64,000 nucleotides of DNA from Mycoplasma imitans ATCC 51306 (GCF_000518305.1 NZ_JADI01000008.1:1-64000); one strand, 5' to 3'; numbered from the stretch's first letter, positions 11,388 through 26,040 are shown. Made by a program: numbers and translations. The notes: a model not told the origin generated them from the sequence alone.

Positions 11388-14300
11388 ATGTTTGTCAATT
11401 TAAATACGCGATCTTACTATTCGTTATTAAGTACTAATTTAAGCATTAGTGAGATTATTGATTTCGCCATTAAAAATAAACAAACACACGTTTGTTTAAC
11501 TGATTTCAATGTTTTATATGGCGCTGTTGAGTTCTATAATTTAGCTAAAAAAAATCATCTAATCCCCATCATCGGATTAGAAATTTTTGATTATCATACA
11601 AATTCTGAATTAGTCTTAATCGCTAAAAACAATGATGGATATATTAAGCTGATTAAGATTAGCAGTTTTGCTTCAAGTAATCAAGAATTTAATCTTCATG
11701 AATATTTAGACGATAATCTTTTTGTCATCGTTAAATCAGGTAATTTTAAAGGAGATCATGATAACTGTATAGATCAAAAAGATTTAGCCTTTAACTTTGT
11801 TAATTGTTATGATTTAGATAAAAAAGTTGGTTTGAATGTGATCAACGCAGTTAGCATGAAGCAAGCTGGCAAAAAATCTAAGTTTGAGATTAATGAGTTA
11901 TACAACTCTGATGTTGTGTCTGCAAGCTGTTTTTTATCTACTGAGCAAGCTAAAAAACAGTTCTCTAAAAAACAACTAGATAAGTTAGAAGACTTAGTTC
12001 AGCAATGTTCAAATTGAGATCTTGATAATTTAAAAAAGAATTCAATTATCAAATACGACGCACCTAAAGGTTTTGGTAGTAATCAATATTTGGTTGAGCT
12101 TTGCAAGAATGCATTTAATCAGTTATTAGAGCAAAGATTGGTAAAACCAGCCGATCAGAAACGTTTAATCTACGAATTAGAGATCATTAAAAAACTGAAT
12201 TTCAGTGATTACTTCTTGTTTGTTTATGATTTTATTAATCACGCTAAAAAACAAGGGATTGTAATTGGTCCTGGAAGAGGTTCGGCTGCGGGATCGTTTA
12301 TCTCTTATCTTTTAAATATCACTACGATTAATCCAATTACTTACGGATTGATCTTTGAACGGTTCTTAAACCCTGAGCGTAAAAGTATGCCTGATATCGA
12401 TGTTGATATCATGGATTCACGCCGTGAAGAAGTTGTTGATTATCTATTTAGCAAATATTCTAAAGATAAAGTTGCGCACATCATTACATTTCAACGAATC
12501 AAGGTTAAAAATGCGATCAGAGATGTTTGCCGGATTTTAGATCTTAGAACAAGTGAAACAGATGAAGTCATTCGTTTTGTTTCTTATGATGAGATTGCTG
12601 ATTGAGATAAAAATCAGAATGCAGCAGCACTGAAAAAAGTGCTTAATTGTAGTGAGTGTGATCTTGAACAAAGGAAATGTAAGCGTTCGGGAACAGTAAG
12701 TTGTTATATGATTGCTAAGATCTTTGATCTTGCACAAACAATCTTTAATATTCCAAGACAAACAGGTTTACATGCTGCTGGTGTCGTTTGTGGTAATGAG
12801 CCTCTTAATGAAACGATCCCATTACAATACCTAAATAATCGTTCGGTTTCCCAATTTTCAATGGAATATCTTGAACAATTTGGGTTAATGAAGATCGATT
12901 TATTAGGACTTAAAACCTTAACGATTATTGATGAGATCAACAGTTTAGTTAAACTAAACTACGATCGTAGTTTTGATATAAACAATGTTCCTTTAAATGA
13001 TAAAAACACCTTTAATTTATTAAAAAAAGCTTACACTAAAGGCGTTTTCCAATTAGAATCATTAGGAATGCAAAACGTACTTAAAAAGGTATTACCAGAA
13101 ACCTTAGAAGATATTTCAATTATCTCAGCGCTTTATCGACCAGGTCCACAAGACAATATCGATGAGTATGCTAAGCGCAGATTCTCAAATAATGATTTTG
13201 ACTATTTAAGCGAAGATCTTGTGGATATTTTAAAACCAACACACGGAATTATCATCTATCAAGAACAAGTTATCAACACAGCAATGGTGGTTGCTAATTT
13301 TAGTGCTGCACAAGCTGATTCATTTAGAAGAGCGATCTCTAAAAAGGATGAAGCTTTGTTATTAAAAGATAAAAAAGTTTTCATCCAACAAGCAATCAAG
13401 AACAATTACTCTGAACAAAAAGCGCTAGAAATCTTTGAATACTTACATAAGTTTGCTGATTATGGTTTTAACCATTCGCATTCGTTATCATATGCTTTTC
13501 TAGCTTATCAGATGGCTTATTTAAAAGCCAATTACCCTAAAGAGTTTTATCTTATCTTATTAAAGAATAATATCGACTCTAAAGTTAAATTGACCGATTA
13601 TTTCATTGAGATTATCGAACGTAATATTGGAATAATTAAACCTAATATCAATCAATCAGATTGATCATTTAGTTTAAGTCATGATAACCAAAAGATTATT
13701 TTAGGTTTTAATATGATTAATGGTCTTGGTAATGAAAATGCTAATAAGATCGTTCAAGCGCGAAATAATCAACAATTTGAAACTTTTGCTGATTGTTTAA
13801 TTAATTTAGCAAAAAACGGCATCACCAAAAGTTTATTTGAAAAATTAATTAACGCGGGTGCTTTTGATCAGTTCAAATTAGATTTATCTAAGAAAGCAAT
13901 GAGTGCTTTAGTTAAGTCTTATTTTGATAATAATGTTGGTTTTAAAAATGATGATGATTTGATTTCAGATGAAGAGAAAAAAGAAATTATTAATTCAAGT
14001 TTGTTCTTTTTAACAAAAGAACAACCAGAATTATTTATCGCTTTATCTAAAGATGAAGTGATAGCCAAAAATGAGTTAGCGGATTCGTTATTAAAGGTTT
14101 CATTCGAAGCAATTAAAAAGAAGATATATAAACCAAATATCTTTAAAAAAGAAATTGCTTTTTTAGAAAAACAAATTAAAGATCTAAAAACGATTAAGCA
14201 ATTAAAAGGATCACTACAAAAAGAAGTGTGTACGATCTTAGTTCAAGTTAAAAAGGTTGAACTAAAAAATAAGATCTGAAGATTCACTTTATTTGATGGT

Positions 14301-14459
14301 GCATATGAGATTAATGCTAAGGTGAGAATTAAAAAATTAAGTGATTATTTATCTAACTTTATTAATCAAGATGTTAAGCTTTTAATTCGCTTAGAACACG
14401 ATCTATTCCGAGGACATGATTCGTATACGATTTTAGATCTATTAGACGTACTTAAGTAA
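11388..14459 (+). CDS. dnaE: DNA polymerase III alpha subunit, DnaE type (1023 aa)
   Basis: This is the replicative polymerase subunit of the C family. The catalytic core is clear: GPGRGSAAGSFISYLL near residue 290, the metal-binding MPDIDVDIMDSRR near residue 334, the third acidic site in MKIDLLGLKTL near residue 502, and GFNHSHSLSYAFLAYQ near residue 700. The N-terminal PHP domain is degenerate. The usual HxH of the first motif is replaced (NLNTRSYYSLL) and the TDH motif reads LTDFN, so a metal-dependent proofreading role there is unlikely. No 3'-5' exonuclease insertion of PolC type is seen. TGA is read as Trp at several points. It starts three bases after the small upstream gene and is followed by repair genes in the same direction. 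Confidence 0.96.
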
Positions 14460-14472
14460 ATAGATAAAAGAT

Positions 14473-15339
14473 ATGAACAACTCAAAAAAAGCGCTAATAA
14501 TCGACGGCAATTCCTTAGTTTTTCGCGCATTTTATGCAACACTTGGAATGTATAATTATGCGATCGAACATAATATTCGACCAAACAACGGAATTAAGAC
14601 AAGTTTGATGATGATTGACAAGATTCTTAATTCCCAAAAATTTGATTATGCGCTAGTAGCTTTTGATTCAAAAGAAAAAACTGATCGCGCAAAAGTTTAT
14701 GAAGGTTATAAAGCAACCAGAAAAAAACCAGCAGAAGGATTAATTGAACAATTAGTTGCGCTACAAGATGGTTTGAAATTTTTAGGTCTAAATGTTTTAT
14801 CATCACCAGGAATTGAAGCAGATGATTTGGTTGGCTCGTTTAGTGCACTTGCTAACAAGCATGAAATCAATTGCCATATTTACACATCAGACCAAGATAT
14901 CTTTCAATTAGTTAATCAATATAATGTCGTATATCAATTTGTTAAAGGAGTAAGTGTATTTAACCAAATTGATATTGATAATTTCAAAGAATATTTTCAT
15001 GATTTAAAACCTTTGGATGTGATCCAATACAAAGCTCTTGTAGGTGATAGTTCAGACAATATCCCAGGCGTTAAGGGGATTGGTCAAAAAACTGCAGTAC
15101 AATTAATCAAGGATTATCAAAATATTGATAATATCTATAATAATCTTGATCGAATTAAACGAGCAGTTTCAGAAAAACTAATTGCGAACAAGGATAATTG
15201 CTATCTTTCAAGAGATTTAGCAACGATCAGAACAGATTGTTTAAATGATCAAGATATTGAAAACTTTAAACTAAAACCAATGGATTCGCAAAACTATTTT
15301 GCGTTTTGTGAATACTATAAGATTAGCCATTTAGATTAA
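14473..15339 (+). CDS. 5'-3' exonuclease, PolA N-terminal domain type (288 aa)
   Basis: The protein corresponds to the stand-alone flap/5'-3' exonuclease domain of DNA polymerase I; no polymerase domain follows. Acidic metal-binding motifs are in place: IIDGNSLVFRAF at residue 8, YEGYKATRKKP near residue 77, GIEADDLVGSF near residue 115, TSDQDIFQL near residue 138 and GDSSDNIPGVKGIGQKTA near residue 194, the last including the helix-hairpin-helix. It should remove RNA primers and flaps during lagging-strand synthesis and repair. It starts 13 nt after dnaE and reads into mutM 10 nt later, forming one replication/repair operon. Confidence 0.94.
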   Translation: MNNSKKALIIDGNSLVFRAFYATLGMYNYAIEHNIRPNNGIKTSLMMIDKILNSQKFDYALVAFDSKEKTDRAKVYEGYKATRKKPAEGLIEQLVALQDGLKFLGLNVLSSPGIEADDLVGSFSALANKHEINCHIYTSDQDIFQLVNQYNVVYQFVKGVSVFNQIDIDNFKEYFHDLKPLDVIQYKALVGDSSDNIPGVKGIGQKTAVQLIKDYQNIDNIYNNLDRIKRAVSEKLIANKDNCYLSRDLATIRTDCLNDQDIENFKLKPMDSQNYFAFCEYYKISHLD

Positions 15340-15349
15340 AAATAAGATT

Positions 15350-16174
15350 ATGCCAGAATTACCAGAAGTCCAAACAGTCATTAATTATCTAAAAACTAAG
15401 ATCATTGATCAAAAAATTAATGATGTTGTTGTTAGTGCGCTTAAAGTATTAAAAAACTCAACAGCGCAAAAATTTAAGAAGTTCTTATTGAACGAACGTT
15501 TTGTTGACATCAAAAGAATTGGTAAATACATCATTTTTATTTTGTCAAACAACAAAGTGTTAGTTTCGCACTTAAGAATGGAAGGTAAATACAAGATTAA
15601 CCAATTTAAAGCCAAGTATGACCAACGTCATGTGTTGGTTCGTTTTATCTTGGATGACTTTGAATTACACTACCATGATACGAGAAGATTTGGAACATTC
15701 CATATTCATAGTGTTTTAGATTATCAAGATCAAGATTATTTAAAGAAATTAGCAATTGATCCAACCCAAGAAGGCTGGGATTGAAAATATCTTAAAAATA
15801 ATGCGCAAAAATCTTCACGCGCAATCAAATCAGTGATATTAGATCAATCTGTGGTTGCTGGAATTGGAAATATATATGCTGATGAGATCTTATTTTTATC
15901 AAAGATCAATCCTGCTAAAAAAGCTAGTGAGATTACTGATAAGCAGTTTAAAGAAATTGCTAAGAATGCTACAAAAGTCTTATTAAAAGCAATTGAATTA
16001 AATGGAACAACGATCTTTTCTTACCAGTTTAAAGAAGGTCATGCTGGTTCATATCAAGATTATTTAAATGTTCATTTACAAAAAGATAAACAATGCAAGG
16101 TTTGTGGTTCTATTATTAAGAAAACTAAGGTAAACAACCGAGGTACTTATTATTGTGAAAAATGCCAAAAGTAA
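15350..16174 (+). CDS. mutM: Formamidopyrimidine-DNA glycosylase (274 aa)
   Basis: This enzyme removes 8-oxoguanine and other oxidised purines from DNA and cuts the abasic site. The start MPELPEVQT supplies the catalytic Pro2 and Glu3. Residues near 150-170 include GIGNIYADEILF, and the C-terminus has the zinc finger CKVCG...CEKCQK (four cysteines as CX2C-CX2C) that contacts DNA. The length is normal for the family. One TGA Trp codon occurs at 15782. The last 20 bases overlap coaE. Confidence 0.96.
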
Positions 16175-16745
16175 GATTCTAGTTTGTTTGTCTGGTAAAG
16201 CTTCATCAGGAAAAACAATGCTAATTGATAAACTAAAACAAGATGGATACTATACGATTGTTTTAGATCAATTAATTCATCAATATTATCAAAAAGGCAA
16301 GGAAGGTTACCAATTTGTTTTAGATAATTTTGGGTCTGAATATGTTGATGAAAATCAAGTAATTCGTCAAAAATTAGGGCAATTAGTTTTTGGAAATCCT
16401 GAGAAACTTAAACTTTTAAGTAATTTTGCTGAAAAAATTGTGAAAAACCACTTAAACAACCTTAATTATAATGGCTTAGTTGTGGTAGAAGGAGCGGCTA
16501 TTTACAACGCTCAAGAGAAATATTTAAATCTGTTTGATTATTTCATTTTAGTTAAGCGTGATAATAAACTCATCCAGGACTCAATTATGCAGAAATTCGC
16601 TTATTTAAAGGATTTTGATTTAAAAAAATGAAATCCAATTAAAGAAAATACGAATTTTAAAGCTGATATTTGCATTGAAAACAATGGAGATATCAACGAT
16701 GCTTACAAAGAATTAAAAAAATTCCTTGAAAAAATTTCTGGCTAA
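16155..16745 (+). CDS. coaE: Dephospho-CoA kinase (196 aa)
   Basis: CoaE adds the 3'-phosphate to dephospho-CoA, the last step of coenzyme A synthesis. The N-terminal P-loop reads LSGKASSGKT, a variant of the usual G-x4-GSGKS. The next part (LDQLIHQYY) fits the conserved Asp-Xxx-Xxx-Xxx-His segment of the family. The only start upstream of the P-loop in this frame is GTG at 16155, inside the end of mutM, giving a 20-nt overlap. A TGA Trp lies at about residue 159. It ends before a strong terminator. Confidence 0.88.
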
Positions 16746-16752
16746 TGTGAAT

Positions 16753-16826
16753 TATAATCCCCAAGTTGGGGAAAACTTTATAAAAATCCCTAATTTTCGG
16801 ACTCGAAAATGGGGATAATTTTTTAT
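16753..16826 (+). terminator. Terminator after coaE, with a second hairpin and a TATAAT box in front
   Basis: The main stem pairs ATCCCTAATTTTCG with CGAAAATGGGGAT (16786-16815) and is followed by a T-rich tail. Just before it lie TATAAT at 16753-16758 and a small hairpin TCCCC-AAGTT-GGGGA at 16758-16772. It clearly ends the dnaE-coaE operon. The order box, hairpin, hairpin, T-run would also suit a very short separate transcript. Confidence 0.75.
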
Positions 16827-16959
16827 TGTTTTATTATCTTTTTGTTATTATATTTTTTTCATATCAAAAATCTCAATCATCAATTTTTTAGTTGCTTATA
16901 CTTTTATTGTTAAAAGTATTAAGCTTGCAGCCAAAAGCATATAAAAAAAGGGGAAAGAT

Positions 16960-18099
16960 ATGGTTGACTATGAAGAGTTATATGAGATTCACAAAATGAA
17001 TGGAGGAGTTAGTGATTTTGGTTTGATCACTAACGTGTATATTCATATCTTAGGACCGCAAGCGACGATGTTTTATATTTGGTTATTAAACGATCACCAA
17101 GTATATTTAAACGAACGTTGAAAGAAAAATAACTTACCGTTATCTAGAATTCTTACAAGTTTAAATATCTCTAAGAAACAATTAATTGATTTTAGAAATT
17201 TACTTGAAGGAATGAGTTTGATTAAAACTTATAAAGAAGAAAAGAAACTAGAAAAACAATTAATTTATAAGTTTTGCTTAGCTAAGATGCTTGACTGAGA
17301 TAGTTTAGTATCTCAAGAAGAAATTAAAAATCGAATTATTACTAAGATTGGTCATGAAGAATACTTCAGATTAAGTAGTTTATATTCAAATAAAAATATT
17401 GGTGGTAGCAACGTTAATGTTTCATCAACTTTTCACCAAGTTTATAAAAATAATAATACAGACGAAATTAATCATATTGTTAAACCAACTAAGACATTAG
17501 TTGATATTGACAACTTAAATTTTGGTGATTTTGAATTTTCACCAGAAACTAAAACCGCGCTAATTAATCTGTGTGAAAGATATAATCCAACTGAAGCTGA
17601 AATAAAAAAGATTATTAATACAACTGATGATATTAATGATGCTTTTGAATTAACTAGAGCAATTAGTAACTATACTAATGAAGTAGATCAAGTTGAAGAT
17701 GATTCAATTCCTAAAAATATGGCACGCAATGAAAGTTTTTACAGTTCATTTTGTCCAAGTGATTTAGAGATTAAAATCTTAAGAGAATACCGCACTATGA
17801 ACAGCGAAAAATATTTAAGAGGAATCTATCGTCGTAATTTATTTGCTAGAGAAGTGGAGTTGGTTGAAAAAATTAAGAAAGAACAAAACAATCGTGAACA
17901 TATTGTTAATGCGATCTTAGATTTTGCAGCTCACTTTACTTTAACTGATCAAATTCAATTTGAATATGTAGAAAAAATTTCTAATACTTTAAAATTAAAG
18001 AACATTTCAAAATTAAATGACGCAGTTAAGTTTTTTAGAAAAACTTATTACAGTAAAAAGAATGCTAGTCTAAAATTTGAACTACAAAAAAATAACTAA
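16960..18099 (+). CDS. DnaB_2-type replication initiation / membrane attachment protein (379 aa)
   Basis: The start ATG 16960 follows a strong AAAGGGGAAAG ribosome-binding site. The N-terminal half looks like a winged-helix module (for example ILTSLNISKKQLIDFRNLLE), and residues 180-225 (DLNFGDFEFSPETK-type text followed by a helical region) resemble the DnaD/DnaB_2 C-terminal helical domain used in primosome assembly in Firmicutes. It is followed within 17 nt by a larger gene in the same direction, matching the DnaB-DnaI order seen in Firmicutes. It should help to load the replicative helicase. The family call rests on pattern and context, not on a search. Confidence 0.6.
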
Positions 18100-18116
18100 A
18101 GATCATAACGATCATT

Positions 18117-19880
18117 ATGGATACAATTAAATCTCAAATCGATAAGAATGAACTAAAAGAATTAAAAAAGCAGATATCTAACCACTCTAAAGAGTTGGTT
18201 AATTTATATTCTGATTGAGCTAATCAACTTAAAAGAATAAAAGATCTTAAAGAAATTCATAAACTGTCTTTAAAGTTTGGTAAGGAAATAGTTATTTTAA
18301 ATCAAGAAATCTCAAAACTAACAGTTCCTAACAAGATAAAAAGACCAGATTATTCAAAATATACTAGACCAAGAATTGATAGCATTAATACAATCTTAAA
18401 GAAAAAGTTAAATAAAACTAATTACGACTATATTTTTCAAAATAATTCAAGGTTTGCTTTTATTCAAGAAGAACATAAGTTTAATACCGATCGCTCACTT
18501 GAAAAATTAGAAAAAAGTATAAATTCTCATTTGATAACTGATGACTATAAAGACAAAAGATGTCATTTGTACTTATTAGATTGGTACGCAAAAACTTTTA
18601 AGATAAATTCTAGAGAACTTTTAAAAAATAAAGATTTTATAAAGTGTTTTATTGAATCTTGTATTGATTATGAAAGTTGTTACGACTTACATTTTGATAA
18701 AAATAATCAATTGAAAAAATTGGAATATTCAACATGCACAGAGCTTAACCACAAACATAATAAAGTTGAATTTTCTAACCAAGGCTTTAGTTTAACTAAC
18801 GTCAACTGCATCTTTTATTATCAAAAATCAATTAAGAAATTCTATTGAAATATTCTCTACAAATATTTAATTGAAGATTCATGAATTTTTGGTGAAAATA
18901 ACGAATCACAATTAATTAAAATTAATCAACTATATAATGGTTATTTAAAAAACCAATCAAATTTAGAAAATTTAAAAATTATCGGTAAAAACGAACAAAA
19001 AGTAACCGAATTTAATTTAAATAAAAATAGTTTATTAAACTCAAAACAAGAATCTGAAATACAAGAATTTATTCAGTTCTTTTTGATTCATCAAGCTAAA
19101 TGACATAAAAAAGTTTCATATTTAAATTTTGAATATATCTTTAAAAAAGAAATGATTGATTTAGTTATTGAAGAAATTGATTTAAAAAAACTTGATTATT
19201 TAGTTATTTATTTAGACAACTTAAACGGAATTAACTTTCTATACGAAAAGATTTGACAAATAATTGATTTTTTTAAATCTATTAATAAGAATTTAAATAA
19301 TGAATCTAAAACTAAGATTGTTTTCTTTAATAATATTCATCCCGATAAGGTAATTTCAAGATTAAAAAGATGAAACCCTCAATACGACTTTAATGAATTA
19401 AAACAAGCTATTAACGAATCTTTTTACGATAATAAAAAAATATTTAATTTCGTTTTTAAACACAAGCAAAATAATGAAAAAAACGACTTAATTAATCAAA
19501 GTCAAAATAATTTAAATACAGTTGAAAAAAGCGGCAAAAATTATATTTTTCAGTTGAGAGAGTACCTAAATAAACAAGAGGATTTTTTTACTGAATTATC
19601 TGATTGAATAGTTAAAATTCAACCATCAAAAATTAATAAAACACAATTAGTTAAATTTGTTAATTATGCAATTAAAATAGTTAACGAAATAAGTAACTTC
19701 ATGATAAATCAAAAAATCAATCCTAATCATGTGCAAGGAGATGATTTTATTTGAGACAAAATCGAGTTAATTTATCGATTAGCTCTTTTAGATAAAAATG
19801 TTAGCAGAAAACTGGGTGAAACATTTGATAACTCACCATTAGGTTGCTATTTTGCTACATTATGAAATCAAATGAAGTAG
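18117..19880 (+). CDS. Unknown 587-aa protein paired with the DnaB_2-type gene
   Basis: The gene starts 17 nt after the replication protein and reads through many TGA Trp codons, so it is translated in this organism. The protein is Lys/Asn-rich, with a helical N-terminus (residues 1-65). Around residues 360-410 there is a Walker B-like strand (YLVIYLDNLNG) followed by a sensor-like strand (KIVFFNNIHPDKV), as in AAA+ helicase loaders, but no Walker A (GxxxxGKT) is visible anywhere. It could be a degenerate DnaI-type helicase loader or an unrelated species-specific protein. Confidence 0.75.
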
Positions 19881-19958
19881 CAAATTTATTTTTTTTACAT
19901 ATAAAAAAGTAAAATATAGGCATTGTATTTTAAAAATACACTAAATTTAAATATATAC

Positions 19959-22748
<2,790 letters not shown>

Positions 22749-22798
22749 GTAATTTCTTAAATAAATAAAGATTTTTAACTTATAAAAATAGCTTAAAT

Positions 22799-22804
22799 TA
22801 TAAT
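22799..22804 (+). promoter_or_regulatory. -10 box upstream of asnS
   Basis: TATAAT lies 60 nt before the asnS ATG in the gap after the P-type ATPase. No clear -35 is seen, which is usual in mycoplasmas. It would drive the overlapping gene chain asnS to 27193. Confidence 0.45.
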
Positions 22805-22864
22805 TTAGAATACATTTTAATGATCAAAACATATAAATAAAATTAAAAATTCAAAGAGAAAATT

Positions 22865-24235
22865 ATGCAACTTATTGAAATCAAAGAATTGTTATCATCG
22901 CACTCAAAAAGAGAGGATGAACAAGTCGTATTAGTAGGAACATTTAGGTCGATCCGCTCTTCAGCAGCAATTGGTTTTATCGCTTTTAGTGATGGAACTG
23001 CACTTGAAACGATTCAGATCGTATTTAAAAAAGAAAATACCCCTAACTTCGAAGAAATTATTAAATTACCATTATCATCAATGATTTTGGTTAAGGGTGT
23101 TGTAAGAAATACCCCTGGTAAGAAACAACCATTTGAGATCCAAGCATCTAAAATTGTTGTATTAAAAGAAGCTGATCCTTCTTATCCTTTGCAAAAGAAA
23201 GCTCACGGTCCTGAATTCTTACGTGAAAATGCTCACTTAAGAGTGAAAACTAACAAGTTCTACGCAATTATGAAGATTAGAAGTGAGCTAGCTAATGCGT
23301 TCTTTGAATTTTTCAAAAATAATGACTTCTTATATGTTCATGCACCAATTATTACTTCAAACGATAGCGAAGGTGCTGGTGAATCATTTGAAGTAAGTAG
23401 TCCTAATGATCAGAATTATTTCAACACTAAAGCAAGCTTGACAGTTAGCGGTCAGTTTGCTGCTGAAGCTTACGCTCAAGGATTCAAACGCGTATTTACT
23501 TTTGGACCAACTTTTAGAGCTGAAAAATCACACACTTCAAAACACTTATCAGAGTTTTGAATGATTGAACCTGAAGTTTCATTAATGGATCTTGATAAAT
23601 TAACAATCTTGATGGAACAATGCGTAAAACACGCAATTTACTACTTATTTGATTATGCAAGACCTGAACTTGAATGATGTAATGAAAATCTAGAACCTGG
23701 TTTAATCGATAAATTAAATAATGTGATTAATAACGACTTCCCAAGAGTTGAATACCGTGAAGCAATTGAACTACTTAAAAAAGCCGTTGAACAAGGTGTA
23801 GAATTTGAAGTTAAAGATATTCATTTTGGTATGGATCTAAAATCTGAACACGAACGTTATTTATGTGAAAAGGTGTTCAAACGTCCAGTATTTATCATTA
23901 ACTATCCAAAAGATATCAAAGCATTCTACATGAAGCTAAATGATGATAATCAAACAGTTGCAGCTACTGATCTATTAGCACCTGGAATTGGTGAGATCTG
24001 TGGTGGTTCACAACGTGAAGATAGTTACAACAAATTACTAAGACGTTGTCTAGATCTTGATATCGATCCAGAGCTAAATAACCTACAATGATATCTAGAT
24101 CTAAGAAAATATGGATACTACCGTTCAGCTGGTTTTGGTCTAGGTTTCGATCGTTTACTAATGTATGTAACTGGTTGTGATAACATCCGTGACACAATTC
24201 CATTCCCACGTTTCCATGGGCAACTTGATTTTTAG
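22865..24235 (+). CDS. asnS: Asparaginyl-tRNA synthetase (456 aa)
   Basis: This is a class IIb aminoacyl-tRNA synthetase. An N-terminal OB-fold for anticodon binding occupies about residues 1-110. Motif 2 is [20 protein letters not shown] near residues 212-231, where the Trp is encoded by TGA. Motif 3 is [15 protein letters not shown] near residues 421-435. [13 protein letters not shown] near residue 375 is typical of AsnRS. Length and C-terminus ([11 protein letters not shown]) are complete. The last 20 bases overlap the pgsA start. Confidence 0.97.
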
Positions 24236-24869
24236 AAATATTCCCAACATCCTTACCACAATTCGGATTATTATCTTAATCCCAATTTTGGTATTATTTT
24301 ATTTTAGTCAATTTGATAAACACACAGTTTATCAAATTAATTTTTTTAAATTAGCAACTCTTAAGATAAATCTGTATTTCTTAATTATTGGGATCTTGTT
24401 TGTGATCGCTTCATTCTCTGATTTTTTAGATGGGTATTTAGCAAGAAAATATAAGATTATCTCAAATTATGGAAAAGTGTTTGATCCGATTGCTGATAAG
24501 TTATTAATTAACTCTGTATTAATATATTTTGCTTATCTTGGGATCGTTAACTTTTATCTGGTAATTTTATTAATCCTAAGAGATATTTATGTTGACGGAT
24601 TAAGGGTGTTTGTATCAACTAAAAAGATTGTTGTGCCTGCTAATATTTTTGGCAAACTAAAAACCGTAGTTCAGATGATCGCGATCATCATTACGTTTTT
24701 TATTGCAGGTCAATTTGTTATGAAAAACACGATTGCTTATCACGTGTTTAACATTGCTTATTATATAGCAACATTCTTCTCATTATTATCTGGTGGTATT
24801 TATTCATATCAAATTTACAAGAAATACCAACAATTGACTAAACAAGAAAATCAAACACAAAAAACCTAA
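24216..24869 (+). CDS. pgsA: CDP-diacylglycerol-glycerol-3-phosphate phosphatidyltransferase (217 aa)
   Basis: The membrane enzyme makes phosphatidylglycerol phosphate. The CDP-alcohol transferase signature D-G-x2-A-R-x8-G-x3-D-x3-D is intact in [12 protein letters not shown] followed by [10 protein letters not shown] near residues 73-100. About five to six hydrophobic segments surround it. ATG 24216 ([11 protein letters not shown]) is the natural start; the frame extends 5' only inside asnS. The 20-nt overlap suggests coupled translation. Confidence 0.92.
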   Translation: MGNLIFRNIPNILTTIRIIILIPILVLFYFSQFDKHTVYQINFFKLATLKINLYFLIIGILFVIASFSDFLDGYLARKYKIISNYGKVFDPIADKLLINSVLIYFAYLGIVNFYLVILLILRDIYVDGLRVFVSTKKIVVPANIFGKLKTVVQMIAIIITFFIAGQFVMKNTIAYHVFNIAYYIATFFSLLSGGIYSYQIYKKYQQLTKQENQTQKT

Positions 24870-24878
24870 CTAGTAAAA

Positions 24879-25352
24879 ATGATTGATTATAAAGATATAA
24901 TAATTAGCTATTTAAAAAAACATAATTGAACAATTGCTGTAATAGAATCACATAGTAATGGCATGGTTACTAATGCTTTGTTAATTAACAACCAATTAAA
25001 TCAGTTATTCAAAGGTGCGATCATTTTTAAAAATCCTGATAGTGTTAATAATTTCTTAAAGCTTAATCACTACCAATCAATTGATCAAAATCAACTTTGA
25101 TCAACAGATGATCACAACCATTTATCTCAAGCTGCTAACAAATATTTTAATGCTGATCTTTTAGTTAATTTTGTTCATTTTGATCAAGATAAAACTAAAC
25201 AATTAGTTTTTAGTTTGATAATTAAAGATAAGATTATTGAACACACAATTGATCTATCAAAATATCAATTAGATAACTATATTCACCCAGTGAGTATGAT
25301 CGTTTTAAATAATTTAGTTGAAGAACTAGTTGCATACCATGAAATCAACTAA
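24879..25352 (+). CDS. CinA C-terminal domain-like protein (157 aa)
   Basis: The small protein has the length and opening of the CinA C-terminal (nicotinamide-nucleotide amidase) domain. IAVIESHSNGMVTNALL near residues 19-35 resembles the active-site segment lavAESCTGGlla, and FKGAIIFKNPD resembles fkgGvvaYsn. The usual Ser-Cys-Thr-Gly-Gly is replaced by Ser-His-Ser-Asn-Gly, so enzyme activity is doubtful. It begins 9 nt after pgsA and its end overlaps ispD by 14 nt. Confidence 0.5.
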
Positions 25353-26040
25353 AGTTGTCGGAATCATCCTAGCTAGTGGATCATCAACAAGATTGAATTT
25401 ATCCAACCAATTAAAACAGTTTTATCTTGTTAATGACAAGATGGTCTACGAGTACAGTTTAGATCAGTTTGTAGCTTCTAATCTATTTGATCAAATTTAT
25501 CTGGTAGTAAATGAAGAATATTTAGACAAATTAAAAGCTAAGTATAAGAATATTTCCGTGGTCAAAGTAATCCAAGGATCAAAGATTAACCGCCACCTTT
25601 CATTCATTAATGCGGTGAACGATCTGATTGCAAACAATTATGACGATTACACAAAAATCCTTGTTCATGATTCTGCACGAGCTAATATCAACCAAGAAAT
25701 ATTGATTGATTGTATCAATGCATTAGATCAACACAAATGCGTTTCGCTTTATCAAGATATATCATCAGCACTAATTCAATTTAATGATCACAATCAATTT
25801 GTTAATCATGTTGATCGTAATCAAATTAAAATGATCTACACTCCTCAAGCAACATGGTTGCATAAGATTAAGAATTTAATCAACGATCAACAAAATCATT
25901 TAGATTTAACTGATTTTTTATTAAAATTAAAAGGAGTAAAAGCTCATTGGATCAAAACTAAAATTGATTGTTTTAAGATCACAACAAGTGCTGATTTAGA
26001 GCACTTTAAAGCATTAGTTAATAATAGAAAAGATGAATAA
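25339..26040 (+). CDS. ispD: IspD-like cytidylyltransferase (233 aa)
   Basis: The protein has the nucleotidyltransferase start IILASGSSTRLNLSNQLKQF with the family's nucleotide-binding Gly, Arg and Lys, and VHDSARANI near residue 113, which corresponds to the VHDaARP segment of IspD/TarI enzymes. The length fits the 4-diphosphocytidyl-2-C-methyl-D-erythritol synthase family of the non-mevalonate isoprenoid pathway. No other pathway gene lies in this window, so CDP-ribitol synthesis (TarI type) is the alternative. ATG 25339 lies inside the CinA-like gene. The end overlaps the next gene by 8 nt. Confidence 0.7.
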   Translation: MKSTKVVGIILASGSSTRLNLSNQLKQFYLVNDKMVYEYSLDQFVASNLFDQIYLVVNEEYLDKLKAKYKNISVVKVIQGSKINRHLSFINAVNDLIANNYDDYTKILVHDSARANINQEILIDCINALDQHKCVSLYQDISSALIQFNDHNQFVNHVDRNQIKMIYTPQATWLHKIKNLINDQQNHLDLTDFLLKLKGVKAHWIKTKIDCFKITTSADLEHFKALVNNRKDE

